NCBI GenBank assembly: GCA_002496425.1
Contig: DAJS01000002.1
Location: 9,408 to 15,995, forward strand
DNA from: Acidilobaceae archaeon UBA162
Lineage (GTDB): Archaea > Thermoproteota > Thermoprotei_A > Sulfolobales > Acidilobaceae
Direction: 5' to 3'
Length of the DNA: 6,588 nucleotides
A program made the position numbers and the translations under genes. The notes under the pieces are model-generated. The model worked only from the letters and a program-made list of their open reading frames with translations. It was not told the DNA's origin and ran no database searches. This document shows, one piece after another, positions 1 through 5,510 of the stretch; the stretch's first letter is position 1, and the number at the start of each line of letters is the position of its first letter.

Positions 1-891
1 CTCTCATACTATGAGCTCCTGGCCACGGCAGCCGCCAGGATGGCTGACGCGCTCTACTACTCCCAATACGTCAGCTACCTGACCCAGGAGCCTGTCAACA
101 TTGATGATGCTTATGTACTGGCATACTACACGGCCCTGGCAAAAGCCAGGATCCCTAGCGCCCTAGGCTGGATCGAGACCGCTAAGGCTCTGAGCCATGA
201 GCCGCCTAACATAACCCTTGGGCTCCTAAACTCGACCGCAGCAGCCCTTGAGGCCTACACTAACTTAACCGTCAGCTATGCCTCCTCTCTCATAGAGTAC
301 TACGCCTCCCAGTTCGAGTCTATAGGCGACGTCTCGGCGGCACAGGAGCTTTTGGCCATGGAAAGCGACCTTCAGTACCTGTTCTCGCTTGGTCAGAAGC
401 TGGCTAACGGGTCTAACCTACTAGGCGCCATCGGAGCATTCCAGGATGCACTGACCCAGTCACTACAGATAATCTTCATAGAGGCCACGCAGAGCTTCTC
501 AACACCATCCATCAGCTCAAGGGTCATAAGTTCTTACGCTGATGAACTCGTCCATGAGTATGATGTCATCTCATCTGCGCTGCTGATGCGCTCTTTGCCA
601 AGCTACGTGGACAGCGCATACATGAACTATGCGCGCACATTGATGAATGTGGATCCGCAGAGCGCCATTTATATAATGGAGACAGCTGTTGTGGACAGCC
701 TCAGCTGGTACCTTGGCTCTATAAGTTATTCGTCGGCTGCCCCGGCAGTTGTGGTTATGCCTTCGGAGGCCATAGAGGAAGGTGTTCCCACCACCTACTA
801 CGTCTCCATAGCGCTAGCCTCAGCCGCGCTTGGGGCCCTCCTGACCGCTGCTATAGCTCTGTGGTACTATAAGAGGTCCTATGCATCATAA
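1..891 (+). CDS. Partial secreted/membrane-anchored helical protein (C-terminal part)
   Basis: The frame is open from the window's first base to a TAA at 889-891, so the gene starts upstream; the ATG at 40 is internal. About 296 residues are visible. They are mostly alpha-helical and rich in Ala, Ser, Tyr and Leu, with several N-glycosylation sequons (NIT, NST, NLT, NGS). Near the end comes one hydrophobic segment of about 22 residues (from YYVSIALA to ALWYY), followed by a short basic tail (KRSYAS). This suggests a large domain outside the cell, one C-terminal membrane anchor and a tiny cytoplasmic tail. I do not recognise the family securely. The helical region plus C-terminal anchor resembles the C-terminal part of predicted archaeal Lon-like serine proteases (COG1750), but the catalytic region would lie outside the window, so this is a weak guess. 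An S-layer-associated protein is an alternative. The gene converges on the tRNA. Confidence 0.8.
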   Translation, partial: LSYYELLATAAARMADALYYSQYVSYLTQEPVNIDDAYVLAYYTALAKARIPSALGWIETAKALSHEPPNITLGLLNSTAAALEAYTNLTVSYASSLIEYYASQFESIGDVSAAQELLAMESDLQYLFSLGQKLANGSNLLGAIGAFQDALTQSLQIIFIEATQSFSTPSISSRVISSYADELVHEYDVISSALLMRSLPSYVDSAYMNYARTLMNVDPQSAIYIMETAVVDSLSWYLGSISYSSAAPAVVVMPSEAIEEGVPTTYYVSIALASAALGALLTAAIALWYYKRSYAS

Positions 892-915
892 AAGAGGTCT
901 AGATAGCAAGGACCT

Positions 916-992
916 TGGTAGCGGGGGGTGGATTTGAACCACCGACCTCGGGGTTATGAGCCCCGCGGGCTACCAGGCTGCCCTACCCCGCT
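916..992 (-). tRNA. Initiator tRNA-Met (CAT), CCA encoded
   Basis: The minus strand folds into a complete cloverleaf. The acceptor strand AGCGGGG (992-986) pairs with CCCCGCT (926-920). The D stem is GGGC/GCCC, with GG in the loop. The anticodon stem CGGGG/CCCCG carries the loop CTCATAA, with anticodon CAT at 958-956. A 5-base variable loop and the T arm GGTGG-TTCAAAT-CCACC follow. The discriminator is A919 and CCA is encoded at 918-916. The A1:U72 pair and three consecutive G:C pairs at the base of the anticodon stem are initiator hallmarks and separate it from elongator tRNA-Met and tRNA-Ile2. I see no intron in the anticodon loop. The 5' end was set by pairing with the 3' acceptor strand; an identical 13-base copy just upstream makes this end ambiguous from sequence alone. 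Confidence 0.95.
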
Positions 993-1005
993 GCCCTACC
1001 CCGCT
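977..1005 (-). repeat. Tandem 13-bp duplication of the tRNA 5' end
   Basis: The first 13 bases of the mature tRNA (acceptor 5' strand, bases 8-9 and the D-stem 5' strand; AGCGGGGTAGGGC at 992-980) are repeated exactly and without a gap at 1005-993. Matching extends 3 bases further, giving a 16-bp unit with period 13. The outer copy would form the 3' part of the 5' leader and could pair with the same acceptor 3' strand. Confidence 0.95.
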
Positions 1006-1035
1006 AGGTCCTTGCCGGTATAGGAGACCTGGCAA

Positions 1036-1050
1036 CTCCTAATAAAGCTT
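1036..1050 (-). promoter_or_regulatory. Predicted TATA box for the initiator tRNA
   Basis: The minus strand reads AAGCTTTATTAGGAG, with a TATA-like core at 1046-1040. A start about 26 bases downstream falls near 1017, just before the 10-bp clamp stem, so the leader would be roughly 25 bases. The element lies in the short gap after the permease stop, so the tRNA can be transcribed alone, although readthrough from the ABC operon is possible. Confidence 0.55.
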
Positions 1051-1057
1051 AGCTTCG

Positions 1058-2713
1058 TTATACAGCGTATATGGATTCCTCCATCAGGTATTTCTTTCTA
1101 GACAACTCCATCAGGTATCTCGTGAAGCCCAGGGCGAATACAACCACGAACATTGCAAATATCAGCGAGGCCCAGGAGGCTAACGCCAGGTTGCCCTCAA
1201 GGGTTGCCATGTCTAACATCTTCATCAGGCCATGGGAGACGTAGAGGTTTGTATTCCCATAAATGTTGGGCCAGTACTCGCCTACCATCAGGCCTCCCCA
1301 GGCGCTGTCTATAGTTGAGGTGAGCCCTGAGACCAGGTAAGGCATGGTGCCAGGAATCAATATCTTACGCAGCCTCCTGAAGAACCCCATCCTCAGGTTA
1401 TCCATTAGTTCCATCACCTCCACAGGCACAGCCTTGACGCCTAGCCAGTAGGCGTAGAAGACGTAATAGAACGTGCTAATGAAGCCAAGGATTATAACGT
1501 AGAACTCGTTAGTCAGACCAGCGAAGAACCTGCCGACAATAAAGTACGTGGCTGCAAAGAGCAGTGGGAAGTAGGCGGGGGCTGGGAGGGCTGAGAGGGC
1601 CTGGATCACAGGTATTACAATGGCCTCTGCCCTCCTGTGCATTGCCAGCCAGTAGCCCACAAATACCGCAATAACAAAGGAGATCAAAGTTATGAAGGCG
1701 ACCCTTGCATAGTCGTAGGCTAGCCCTATCAGTATCGTTGGCGTCTCTGAGATCAGGTAGCCCCATGTTGAGGGTGACGCACTCAATATCGCCCTAATCG
1801 CGCCATATGCTATCAGTACGAGCAGTGCCGCACCAACAGCCTTGATGACATTGTCGGCAGCGACGCTTCTGTGTCTACGGGTCTCAACCCTCCTCAGGGG
1901 TATGGTAGTGGCCATCCTGACTAGTGCCCTGCTGCCCAAACCCGCAAGGCTCTCCATAGGTCTCACCACAGGCCTGTAGTACCTGCTCAGCGTCCTCCAC
2001 CTGCCCGGCCCTGACTTCCTTCTGCTCAGGGCCACCGCTGACTCCAAGGAGTACTTGGCTACGGTCCAGTTAGCAAACCTCCTGAGTCCTAGCACTACCA
2101 GAGCCACAACGGCCGCCAGTTCTGTCAGACCAACATAAACATCAGGCCAGAGGACCGGATTACTTGAGGCCTTAGAGATCAGCTCTGAAAGGAGCGCGCC
2201 TATGCCGAAAACCTTATACGTTGTAGTTCCTATAGCTATCACCTCGCTGACTGTTATGTAGAAGTAGCCGTCCGCAAAGCTGGGAAGTAGGTTAGCTGCT
2301 ATCCTTGGCATTGAGTATGGTATGTAGAGCCTTGCCATCTTCTTAAAGAACCCATAGCCGAGGTTCTCAACTACCTCAAGCATGGATGCTGGGACTGTCT
2401 TGAAGGCCTGATATATGCCCATCCAGATGTTCCAGGTTACGGCGGTAAACACCAGGAAGTCAACCGCCAGCTCAACACCTATGTAGCCCCTCACGTACCA
2501 TATGAAGAATATAAGCACTACGGGGAAGAATGAGATCACAGGCACCGACTCTAGGACTTCGCTCAGGCTTACATAAGCGTTTTCGAAGACTCTGCTCTTC
2601 AGTGAGAGGTACCCAAGCGCCCAGCCGGTAACTATTGAGAGAGCTATAGCCAGGAAGACCCTGCCTGTTGTAACTAACGTGGCTAGCATAAGTATTAGCG
2701 GCAGGGGAGTCAT
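1058..2713 (-). CDS. Fused double permease of a NitT/TauT-like ABC importer
   Basis: 551 residues with two binding-protein-dependent permease domains in one chain, the architecture of the 'anion transport, duplicated permease' group (COG4986, related to TauC/SsuC). It would form the whole transmembrane channel and take up a small solute, perhaps an organic or inorganic anion; the substrate cannot be read from the sequence. Half 1 spans about residues 1-210 and half 2 about 290-535, joined by a basic, Arg-rich linker (about 211-290). Each half has a cytoplasmic EAA-type coupling loop for the ATPase: about 107-137 (VPASMLEVVENLGYG, then IPYSMP) and 429-458 (VPVEVMELMDNLRMG, then IPGTMP). The start ATG overlaps the ATPase stop as ATGA. 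A strong Shine-Dalgarno GGAGGGTG (2728-2721) sits 7 bases upstream. Half 1 appears to lack the first helix seen in half 2 (about 291-311). Confidence 0.9.
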   Translation of the reverse strand: MTPLPLILMLATLVTTGRVFLAIALSIVTGWALGYLSLKSRVFENAYVSLSEVLESVPVISFFPVVLIFFIWYVRGYIGVELAVDFLVFTAVTWNIWMGIYQAFKTVPASMLEVVENLGYGFFKKMARLYIPYSMPRIAANLLPSFADGYFYITVSEVIAIGTTTYKVFGIGALLSELISKASSNPVLWPDVYVGLTELAAVVALVVLGLRRFANWTVAKYSLESAVALSRRKSGPGRWRTLSRYYRPVVRPMESLAGLGSRALVRMATTIPLRRVETRRHRSVAADNVIKAVGAALLVLIAYGAIRAILSASPSTWGYLISETPTILIGLAYDYARVAFITLISFVIAVFVGYWLAMHRRAEAIVIPVIQALSALPAPAYFPLLFAATYFIVGRFFAGLTNEFYVIILGFISTFYYVFYAYWLGVKAVPVEVMELMDNLRMGFFRRLRKILIPGTMPYLVSGLTSTIDSAWGGLMVGEYWPNIYGNTNLYVSHGLMKMLDMATLEGNLALASWASLIFAMFVVVFALGFTRYLMELSRKKYLMEESIYAV

Positions 2714-3465
2714 AGGCTCCCACCCTCCTTGGGCTCGCCTGTGGAACCTGGCGACACTATGTAGTCATAAAGCATGTCCGTATACTCGAGAAACCTAGAA
2801 TCGCGACGACTCCGAGGCCTTGGAAGGTTAACCTTTATCTTACCAATTACTGTGGCAGGACGCCCATTCAGGATATAGACAACATCAGCAAGCTCTACCG
2901 CCTCGTCAAGGTTATGCGTTACCATAATCACGCCCCTCAGCGACGTGTTCACATTAAATAACATTCTGTACACTTCCCTTCTTAACACCTCTGCCGTGAG
3001 CTCGTCCAGGTGCGCAAATGGCTCGTCCATTAGGAGCACGATGGGATCAGCAGCCAGGGCTCTCGCTATCGCAACCCTCTGTCTCATGCCGCCGCTCAGC
3101 TCCTTTGGGTAGAAGTCCTCAAACCCCTTGAGCCCCACGACCTCTATCATTTGGAGAGCTACCTGCTTTGCCACCTCCTTAGGGAGTCCCCTCACCTCTG
3201 CTCCCATCATCACGTTGTCAAGAACGGTCATCCACGGGAACGTCACTATGGACTGGTGAATCATCATTATCTCTGGGGTGGGCCTGGTTATCTCCTTGCC
3301 ATAGAGATAGACATGACCTACAGTGGGCCTCAGGAAGCCACCGAGTATCCTGAGCAGCGTTGACTTGCCAGCGCCCGAGGGGCCTACAATAACCACAAAC
3401 TCGTTCTCTCTGACCTCTAGGTTCACGTCACTCAGCACGCTGAACTTGTCATATGAAAATGACAC
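2710..3465 (-). CDS. ATPase subunit of a NitT/TauT-like ABC importer
   Basis: 251 residues, the cytoplasmic ATP-binding subunit that drives the downstream double permease. All nucleotide-binding motifs are present: A-loop Tyr5, Walker A GPSGAGKST (28-36), Q-loop Gln71, signature LSGGMRQR (123-130), Walker B ending LLMDEP (144-149), D-loop LD (153-154) and switch His184. The order and spacing fit the TauB/SsuB group (COG1116). The GTG at 3465 is the only standard start codon after an in-frame TAA at 3498-3496. However, the ten in-frame codons before it encode GGRTVLEAVD, which looks like the usual first beta strand of the family, so the real protein may begin about seven codons upstream at ACG 3486-3484 (see findings). 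The stop overlaps the permease start by 4 bases. No substrate-binding protein gene lies nearby. Confidence 0.93.
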   Translation of the reverse strand: MSFSYDKFSVLSDVNLEVRENEFVVIVGPSGAGKSTLLRILGGFLRPTVGHVYLYGKEITRPTPEIMMIHQSIVTFPWMTVLDNVMMGAEVRGLPKEVAKQVALQMIEVVGLKGFEDFYPKELSGGMRQRVAIARALAADPIVLLMDEPFAHLDELTAEVLRREVYRMLFNVNTSLRGVIMVTHNLDEAVELADVVYILNGRPATVIGKIKVNLPRPRSRRDSRFLEYTDMLYDYIVSPGSTGEPKEGGSL

Positions 3466-3490
3466 ATCAACGGCCTCTAGTACCGTTCTT

Positions 3491-3497
3491 CCACCTT
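3491..3497 (-). promoter_or_regulatory. Shine-Dalgarno-like site before the ABC ATPase
   Basis: The minus strand reads AAGGTGG, which fits the archaeal anti-Shine-Dalgarno (complement GGAGGTGA). It lies 25 bases before the GTG at 3465, too far for normal use, but at ideal spacing for the in-frame ACG at 3486-3484. It is therefore the main evidence for an upstream start. Confidence 0.45.
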
Positions 3498-3550
3498 ACC
3501 ACCCTCTGCCCTTCAGCCCTTACTCCTACGTCTAGCTTGCTGAAGAGGAA

Positions 3551-3562
3551 GGGTTATAAAGC
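3551..3562 (-). promoter_or_regulatory. Predicted promoter of the ABC importer operon
   Basis: The minus strand reads GCTTTATAACCC, with a good archaeal TATA box CTTTATAA at 3561-3554. The predicted transcript start is near 3531, leaving a leader of about 45-65 bases depending on the true ATPase start. The rest of 3466-3636 is AT-rich and holds no convincing gene. Confidence 0.55.
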
Positions 3563-3619
3563 AGATTACAGTTATTAAATTAACACATCAGGTTCTCTAA
3601 TAACTCAGTTTTAAATTTG

Positions 3620-3625
3620 AAAAAA
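3620..3625 (-). terminator. Oligo-T terminator after the macro-domain gene
   Basis: A T6 run on the minus strand begins 11 bases after the macro gene's stop codon, and further T-rich sequence follows. Archaeal RNA polymerase commonly ends at such U-tracts without a hairpin. There is no strong hairpin here, so this rests on position and composition only. Confidence 0.4.
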
Positions 3626-3636
3626 GTAGTGTAAGC

Positions 3637-4191
3637 TCAGAAAGCACATGGAAGTAAGTTAGAGAGCGCATAGGAGAAGGCGTCGTAGAGGTCCTTGTCA
3701 TAGGCAACTAATACAACTATCTTGGGGGGCCTGGAGGCGCTCCTGAGGAACTCAATGATCTCTGACACCATAGCCTTAGCGGCCTCATAGTAGTCTAGGC
3801 CTCCAACGCCAGTGCCCATGCCGGGGAAGGCTATCGAATTGACCCCGAGTTGCTCGGCTACGCTAAGCGCAGCCCTCACGGCTGCCCTGACATTATCAAG
3901 GGTGGCGGGTGATCCTGGCTCCTCCATTGTTGGTGCGTGGATAACGTACTTCGCCTTCAGCCTGCCAGCCCTTGTGTATATAGCCTCGCCAACCCTTACT
4001 GGTGCCTTAGACGTGGCCTCCCTCTCTATTTCAACCCCTCCCTTTCTCTTTATGGCGCCCGCAACGCCGCCCCCCATTATCATGTAAGAGTTAGCCGGAT
4101 TGACTATGGCCTCGACCGCCTCCTCAGTTATGTCACCCTGTCTAACTTCTATTACGGAGTTTCCAATCGATGCCCTTAAGGGTCTGGACAT
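3637..4191 (-). CDS. Macro-domain protein (ADP-ribose binding / de-ADP-ribosylation)
   Basis: 184 residues forming a single complete macro domain, similar in pattern to Archaeoglobus AF1521. Visible landmarks are QGDIT (18-22, Asp20 expected to contact adenine), NPAN (31-34), the glycine-rich loop GGGVAGAI (40-47), KYVIHAP (81-87), the phosphate-binding loop AFPGMGTGVGG (121-131) and VAYD (162-165, aromatic expected to stack on adenine). Family members bind ADP-ribose or remove it, or O-acetyl groups, from proteins and metabolites; which reaction applies here is inference. The protein is cytosolic, with no signal peptide. The ATG at 4191 was chosen because conserved sequence begins within about 15 residues of it. 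There is no good Shine-Dalgarno, and a TATA-like element predicts a very short leader. The gene appears to be its own transcription unit, between two other same-strand units. Confidence 0.92.
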   Translation of the reverse strand: MSRPLRASIGNSVIEVRQGDITEEAVEAIVNPANSYMIMGGGVAGAIKRKGGVEIEREATSKAPVRVGEAIYTRAGRLKAKYVIHAPTMEEPGSPATLDNVRAAVRAALSVAEQLGVNSIAFPGMGTGVGGLDYYEAAKAMVSEIIEFLRSASRPPKIVVLVAYDKDLYDAFSYALSNLLPCAF

Positions 4192-4226
4192 GTTCCACGG
4201 ACCTTGTTAGCTATGCGATTGCCAAG

Positions 4227-4236
4227 CTTATATTAT
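4227..4236 (-). promoter_or_regulatory. Predicted TATA box of the macro-domain gene
   Basis: The minus strand reads ATAATATAAG. A start about 26 bases downstream falls near 4205, only about 14 bases before the ATG. This matches the lack of a clear Shine-Dalgarno and suggests nearly leaderless translation. Confidence 0.45.
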
Positions 4237-4283
4237 CTCAGCTATCGTTAAAATGAGTGCTTGCCCTTGGCCTGGGCATTAGC

Positions 4284-4304
4284 AAAAAGATCAAATGAAA
4301 TGAA
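4284..4304 (-). terminator. T-rich tract after the NifX-like gene
   Basis: About 30-50 bases after the stop at 4336, the minus strand is T-rich (TTTCATTTCATTTGATCTTTTT-like) and ends in a T5 run at 4288-4284. It is a plausible archaeal U-tract terminator for the HAD/NifX-like transcript. There is no hairpin before it, so confidence is low. Confidence 0.3.
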
Positions 4305-4335
4305 AGCAGCCATGGGGCACTGTCACAACAGATTA

Positions 4336-4689
4336 TCAGCTTCCTGCCTCCTGCTGGCCTTCCATGAACTCTATTGAGCTCTTGGCAGAGCCCTTTACCT
4401 CCTCAAGCTTATCTATTAGCTGATAGAGATCCGTGTAACTGGTGAGCATGAACAACAAGGATCCTTTTAGGGCCCTGTAGGCGCTGCTCGACAGTGTGTC
4501 CCTGTTAACCACTATTGCCTTAACGCCTAGTAACCTGAGGCCCTCAATTGCCGCCTCCTCGCCCATCTCCAGGGCTGGATTCTCGTATTGCTCTATTACC
4601 TTCTGCTCCTCATCTATGACCCCCAGTATTGAAGCTTCCATCAGTGGACGTAGCTTGTAGTCCTGGTCATAGAAGACCGCTATTCTCAA
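4336..4689 (-). CDS. Small NifX/NifB-like (dinitrogenase cofactor family) protein
   Basis: 117 residues. It opens with MRIAVFYD, continues with LMEASILGVIDEE and a glutamate-rich stretch (30-50), then LLGVKAIVVNRDTLS (53-67) and a C-terminal helix. This alternation fits the RNase H-like fold of the Fe-Mo-cofactor biosynthesis family (PF02579: NifX, NifY, NifB C-terminus) found as stand-alone proteins in many archaea. The assignment is by pattern and tentative. The protein contains no Cys and no His, so metal-cluster binding through those residues is impossible and its role is unknown. The start is TTG at 4689, because an in-frame TGA (the HAD stop, 4704-4702) lies just upstream and no in-frame ATG or GTG intervenes. 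It sits 12 bases after HAD, so co-transcription and coupled translation are likely. Confidence 0.7.
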   Translation of the reverse strand: MRIAVFYDQDYKLRPLMEASILGVIDEEQKVIEQYENPALEMGEEAAIEGLRLLGVKAIVVNRDTLSSSAYRALKGSLLFMLTSYTDLYQLIDKLEEVKGSAKSSIEFMEGQQEAGS

Positions 4690-4701
4690 ACCTATGCCAT
4701 C

Positions 4702-5406
4702 TCAAGTGACTTTAGGGGTCGGACCTTTTAAGCTGAGATCAGAGTTTAGCCTCTCGAGAGACATCACGTCACAGAGAGTCTCAACCTTGATAGCTCCCAG
4801 TGCCCTAACCTGACCCTCGTCAAGCTCTATCTTGACGTCGCCCTTAACTAGGTAGACCCTAGAGATGCCGGCTGCCCTGAAGGCCATTAGATCATAAAGC
4901 GTATCCCCCACCGCAAACACCTCATGGGCCTCCAGGCCGGCCCTACGTAATGCGAGTACTACAGGCTCGGGATCGGGCTTACCCCTACTAACATCATCGC
5001 CTGCCACAAGCACGTCGGGCCTGACACCTATGGCTTTCAGCATTTCCTCTGCTGAGTTCCTTAGAGATGATGTAACTACTATGAACTTGCCGCCAGACCT
5101 CCTTATTGCCCTGTAGATCTCAAGTGCACATGGCATAGGCTCGACAATACTTGGAGCTAGTGCGCTGAAGGCCTCTGTCTTGAGCCTTATCAGCACAGGC
5201 ACGAGGGATTCGTCGGCGCTTATCGCATGCACAAGCTCAACGGCTATATCATGAGCCCTACGGCCAAGCAGATGCCTAACATCGATCTGCGGTGTGCTGA
5301 AGCCCATTTCCCTTATGGCCTTAACCCATGCCTCAAGGTGAGCCCTGGCACTTGAGACCAGCGTACCGTCAAGGTCGAAGACCCCTGAGCTCGTCATCGA
5401 TCTCAC
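4702..5406 (-). CDS. HAD-superfamily phosphatase (phosphoglycolate phosphatase-like)
   Basis: 234 residues with all four HAD motifs: motif I DLDGT (11-15, nucleophile Asp11 and acid/base Asp13), motif II VVTSS (110-114), motif III Lys143 in RGKPDPEP, and motif IV GDTLYD (167-172). An alpha-helical cap of subclass I type sits between motifs I and II (about 20-90). This is the Gph/PGMB-like group of cytosolic enzymes that hydrolyse small phosphomonoesters; 2-phosphoglycolate or a sugar phosphate is possible but not determined. The start may be GTG at 5406 or, equally well, ATG at 5397 (residue 4). A TATA box predicts transcription beginning near 5404, so translation is probably leaderless. It is followed after 12 bases by the NifX-like gene and is divergent from the PadR regulator. 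Confidence 0.93.
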   Translation of the reverse strand: MRSMTSSGVFDLDGTLVSSARAHLEAWVKAIREMGFSTPQIDVRHLLGRRAHDIAVELVHAISADESLVPVLIRLKTEAFSALAPSIVEPMPCALEIYRAIRRSGGKFIVVTSSLRNSAEEMLKAIGVRPDVLVAGDDVSRGKPDPEPVVLALRRAGLEAHEVFAVGDTLYDLMAFRAAGISRVYLVKGDVKIELDEGQVRALGAIKVETLCDVMSLERLNSDLSLKGPTPKVT

Positions 5407-5425
5407 TAACTGCTGCGAAAGCTAT

Positions 5426-5434
5426 ATTATAAAT
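5426..5434 (-). promoter_or_regulatory. Predicted TATA box of the HAD/NifX-like transcript
   Basis: The minus strand reads TTTATAATA. Its centre is about 26 bases before 5404, coinciding with the GTG at 5406 and the ATG at 5397, so a leaderless or near-leaderless mRNA is predicted. Confidence 0.55.
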
Positions 5435-5441
5435 TATTACG

Positions 5442-5469
5442 AACTTCTAAAGTCTATTATATAACTTCT
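5442..5469 (+). repeat. Direct repeat AACTTCT, 21-bp period, at a divergent promoter
   Basis: AACTTCT occurs at 5442-5448 and 5463-5469. The second copy overlaps the end of the plus-strand TATA box. The 21-bp spacing equals two helical turns, so both copies face the same side of the DNA, as an operator would. A link to the adjacent PadR protein is inference; PadR sites are more often inverted repeats, and a 7-bp repeat in AT-rich DNA can arise by chance. Confidence 0.3.
5457..5464 (+). promoter_or_regulatory. Predicted TATA box of the PadR/M20 transcript
   Basis: TTATATAA on the plus strand predicts a start near 5487 and a leader of about 24 bases containing the GAGGG Shine-Dalgarno. It is back to back with the HAD promoter. 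Confidence 0.55.
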
Positions 5470-5510
5470 CTCGCAAGCGCTGAATTTGCTGAAGCCGAGG
5501 GAACTAAGGC

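Larger units (their letters stand above)
906..1015 (-). repeat. Perfect 10-bp inverted repeat clamping the initiator tRNA
   Basis: On the minus strand GCAAGGACCT (1015-1006) lies directly before the outer 13-base copy, and its exact reverse complement AGGTCCTTGC (915-906) lies directly after the encoded CCA. In a precursor transcript the flanks would form a 10-bp helix closing the tRNA. Its position at the predicted transcript start suggests a processing or stability stem; that role is inference. Confidence 0.85.

Noticed and set aside
980..1005. A 13-base tRNA intron in the D arm instead of a leader duplication
   Set aside because: One copy could be read as an intron between exon halves, but I see no bulge-helix-bulge, and the inner copy alone gives a perfect cloverleaf, so a leader duplication is simpler. 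Not strictly excluded.
906..1015. Attachment-site scar of an integrated element at the tRNA
   Set aside because: Integration usually duplicates the tRNA 3' end. Here the 5' end is duplicated in immediate tandem, the flanks are inverted rather than direct, and no integrase is near.
1509..2723. Minus-strand frames of about 83-85 residues within the permease gene (1509-1766 and 2472-2723)
   Set aside because: They are alternative frames of the permease with no conserved motifs.
3467..3502. Short upstream reading frame (GTG 3502 to TGA 3467) ending next to the ATPase GTG
   Set aside because: 11 codons, no supporting family; it overlaps the more likely in-frame ATPase N-terminus.
3151..3535. Two plus-strand frames of 70 residues opposite the ABC ATPase
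   Set aside because: They are antisense to Walker A and Q-loop coding sequence, with no recognisable product or ribosome-binding site.
3812..4179. Plus-strand frames opposite the macro-domain gene
   Set aside because: They are complements of the macro gene; the minus frame carries all the macro motifs.
4262..4278. Small hairpin TGCCC-TTGGCCT-GGGCA between the macro and NifX-like genes
   Set aside because: A 5-bp stem; on the minus strand the T-run comes before it, not after, so it is not an intrinsic terminator, and nothing else supports a function.
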